From positions 1-6,957 of the forward strand of contig VGOH01000060.1 of NCBI GenBank assembly GCA_016875955.1: a stretch of DNA of 6,957 bases, read 5' to 3'. The position numbers and the translations under genes are program-made. Position 1 is the first letter of the stretch; each line of letters begins with the position of its first letter. Below, one piece after another: positions 6,075-6,957 of the stretch. This stretch comes from Chloroflexota bacterium (lineage in GTDB: Bacteria > Chloroflexota > Dehalococcoidia > Dehalococcoidales > RBG-16-60-22). The notes beneath the pieces were generated by a model. That model saw only the letters and a list, made by a program, of their open reading frames with translations, was not told where the DNA came from and made no database searches.

Positions 6075-6957
6075 ATGGATATTTTTGAGGTCGTTCAGCC
6101 AGGGCCACTGACCACGGTGCAGGACTTGGGCCGCACCGGTTACCAGCAGTACGGGGTGCCCACCTCCGGCGCCCTGGATGATTATGCCTATCGTCTCGGC
6201 AACCTCCTGGTCGGCAATGATGAGGGTGCCGCCTCACTGGAGATAACCTTATTTGGCTGCCAGCTGCGCGCGCTTCAGGATTCTCCGATTGCCATCACCG
6301 GGGCTGACCTGGCACCCGCCGTAAATGGCAACCCCGCACCCGCCTGGGAAAGCCTGCTGATAAAACGCGGCCAGTTACTTTCCTTCTCTCAACTGAGAAA
6401 AGGCTGCCGGGCTTATTTAGCCGTGGCCGGGGGCTTAAACGTTCCTGAAGTCATGAAAAGCGCCTCAACCTGTGTGCGGGCTGGCATCGGTGGATTGAAT
6501 GGGAGGCCGCTGCGTAAAGGAGACGTCCTTAAAGCTAAAGCTGCTGACACTTCAGCCAAGGCAGCCCGGATACCGGCCAAATATATACCGGCATATAGCA
6601 ATGACCTGGCGCTTCGGGTTATACTGGGGCCACAGGATGATTACTTCACCGATAAAGGCATCAGCACTTTCCTTAACTCGGAATACACCGTTTCCGCCCA
6701 GGCAGACCGCATGGGCTATCGCCTTGAAGGCCCCGTCATCCAGCACCGCACTGGTGCCGATATCGTCTCAGACGGCATCCCGCTCGGTGCCATACAGGTG
6801 CCCGGAGACGGCTTGCCCATTATCCTGCTCGCTGACCGGCAGACCACCGGCGGCTACACCAAAATCGCCACCATCATCAGCGTGGACATACCGAAAGTGG
6901 CACAGGCCAAGCCGGGAGATAGTATAAAATTTCAACAGGTGAAAGGAGCGCAGGCCG
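6075..6957 (+). CDS. pxpC: 5-oxoprolinase subunit C (KipA / biotin-dependent carboxyltransferase-like), 3'-truncated
   Basis: PxpC is the third 5-oxoprolinase subunit; the family is often annotated as allophanate hydrolase subunit 2 or biotin-dependent carboxyltransferase. The frame is open from ATG 6075 to the window edge, giving 294 residues; family members are roughly 310-335, so about the last 20-40 residues lie outside. Motifs: VVQPGPLTTVQDLGRTGYQQ (6-25), VPTSGALDDYAYRLGNLLVG (28-47), ITGADLAP (74-81), YLAVAGGL (114-121), an SAST...RAGIGG segment (129-140), ILGPQDDYF (183-191), SAQADRMGYRLEG (207-219), SDGIPLGAIQVPGDG (232-246) and LADRQTTGGYTKIA (252-265). The start is six bases after the pxpB stop; AGAGG at 6067-6071 is only three bases before ATG, so coupled translation is likely. 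Reading the sequence gave no internal stop. Confidence 0.95.
   Translation, partial: MDIFEVVQPGPLTTVQDLGRTGYQQYGVPTSGALDDYAYRLGNLLVGNDEGAASLEITLFGCQLRALQDSPIAITGADLAPAVNGNPAPAWESLLIKRGQLLSFSQLRKGCRAYLAVAGGLNVPEVMKSASTCVRAGIGGLNGRPLRKGDVLKAKAADTSAKAARIPAKYIPAYSNDLALRVILGPQDDYFTDKGISTFLNSEYTVSAQADRMGYRLEGPVIQHRTGADIVSDGIPLGAIQVPGDGLPIILLADRQTTGGYTKIATIISVDIPKVAQAKPGDSIKFQQVKGAQA

Noticed and set aside
6499..6927. 142-codon open frame on the + strand within pxpC
   Set aside because: It is an out-of-frame shadow; the pxpC frame from 6075 to the edge is open and carries all family motifs.

Overview
The window is bacterial chromosomal DNA with GC-rich, ordinary-looking coding sequence and tightly packed genes. 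I recognise two conserved metabolic clusters with a lone opposite-strand gene between them. Protein style, plus an intergenic hairpin element built from CCCCCTCTC/GAGAGGGGG arms, makes me lean towards an uncultured Chloroflexota (Dehalococcoidia-like) genome from a metagenome. That assignment is from general impression only and is not proven by any sequence here.

Left part (1-2486, + strand) is the distal end of a tryptophan operon in the order trpF-trpB-trpA. trpF is cut by the left window edge. trpB is complete and overlaps the end of trpF by 17 bases. trpA overlaps trpB by ATGA. trpA carries an apparent one-base deletion near 2267-2271 that splits the reading frame. The last 71 codons, with the phosphate-binding loops, continue in another frame to a stop at 2484-2486.

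Middle part (2510-3271, - strand) is a complete fumarylacetoacetate hydrolase (FAH) family gene. It converges on the trp operon and has its own good promoter and ribosome binding site. Upstream of it, 3395-3572 is a non-coding element of three consecutive hairpins with imperfect terminal inverted repeats and a TA at each end, resembling a miniature inverted-repeat element.

Right part (3748-6957, + strand) is a 5-oxoproline (pyroglutamate) cluster: a DUF1445/D-glutamate-cyclase-like gene, then pxpA, pxpB and pxpC. PxpA, PxpB and PxpC form the ATP-dependent 5-oxoprolinase that opens 5-oxoproline to glutamate. The DUF1445 protein plausibly acts on related glutamate/5-oxoproline chemistry. pxpC runs off the right edge. 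The best start for pxpA, judged by its Shine-Dalgarno sequence and family N-terminus, is an ACG codon at 4562, which is either a rare start codon or a base error.

I see no clearly novel multi-gene system. The points worth a second look are the trpA frameshift, the ACG start of pxpA, the hairpin element, the DUF1445-pxpABC linkage and the operator-like repeat before the FAH gene.
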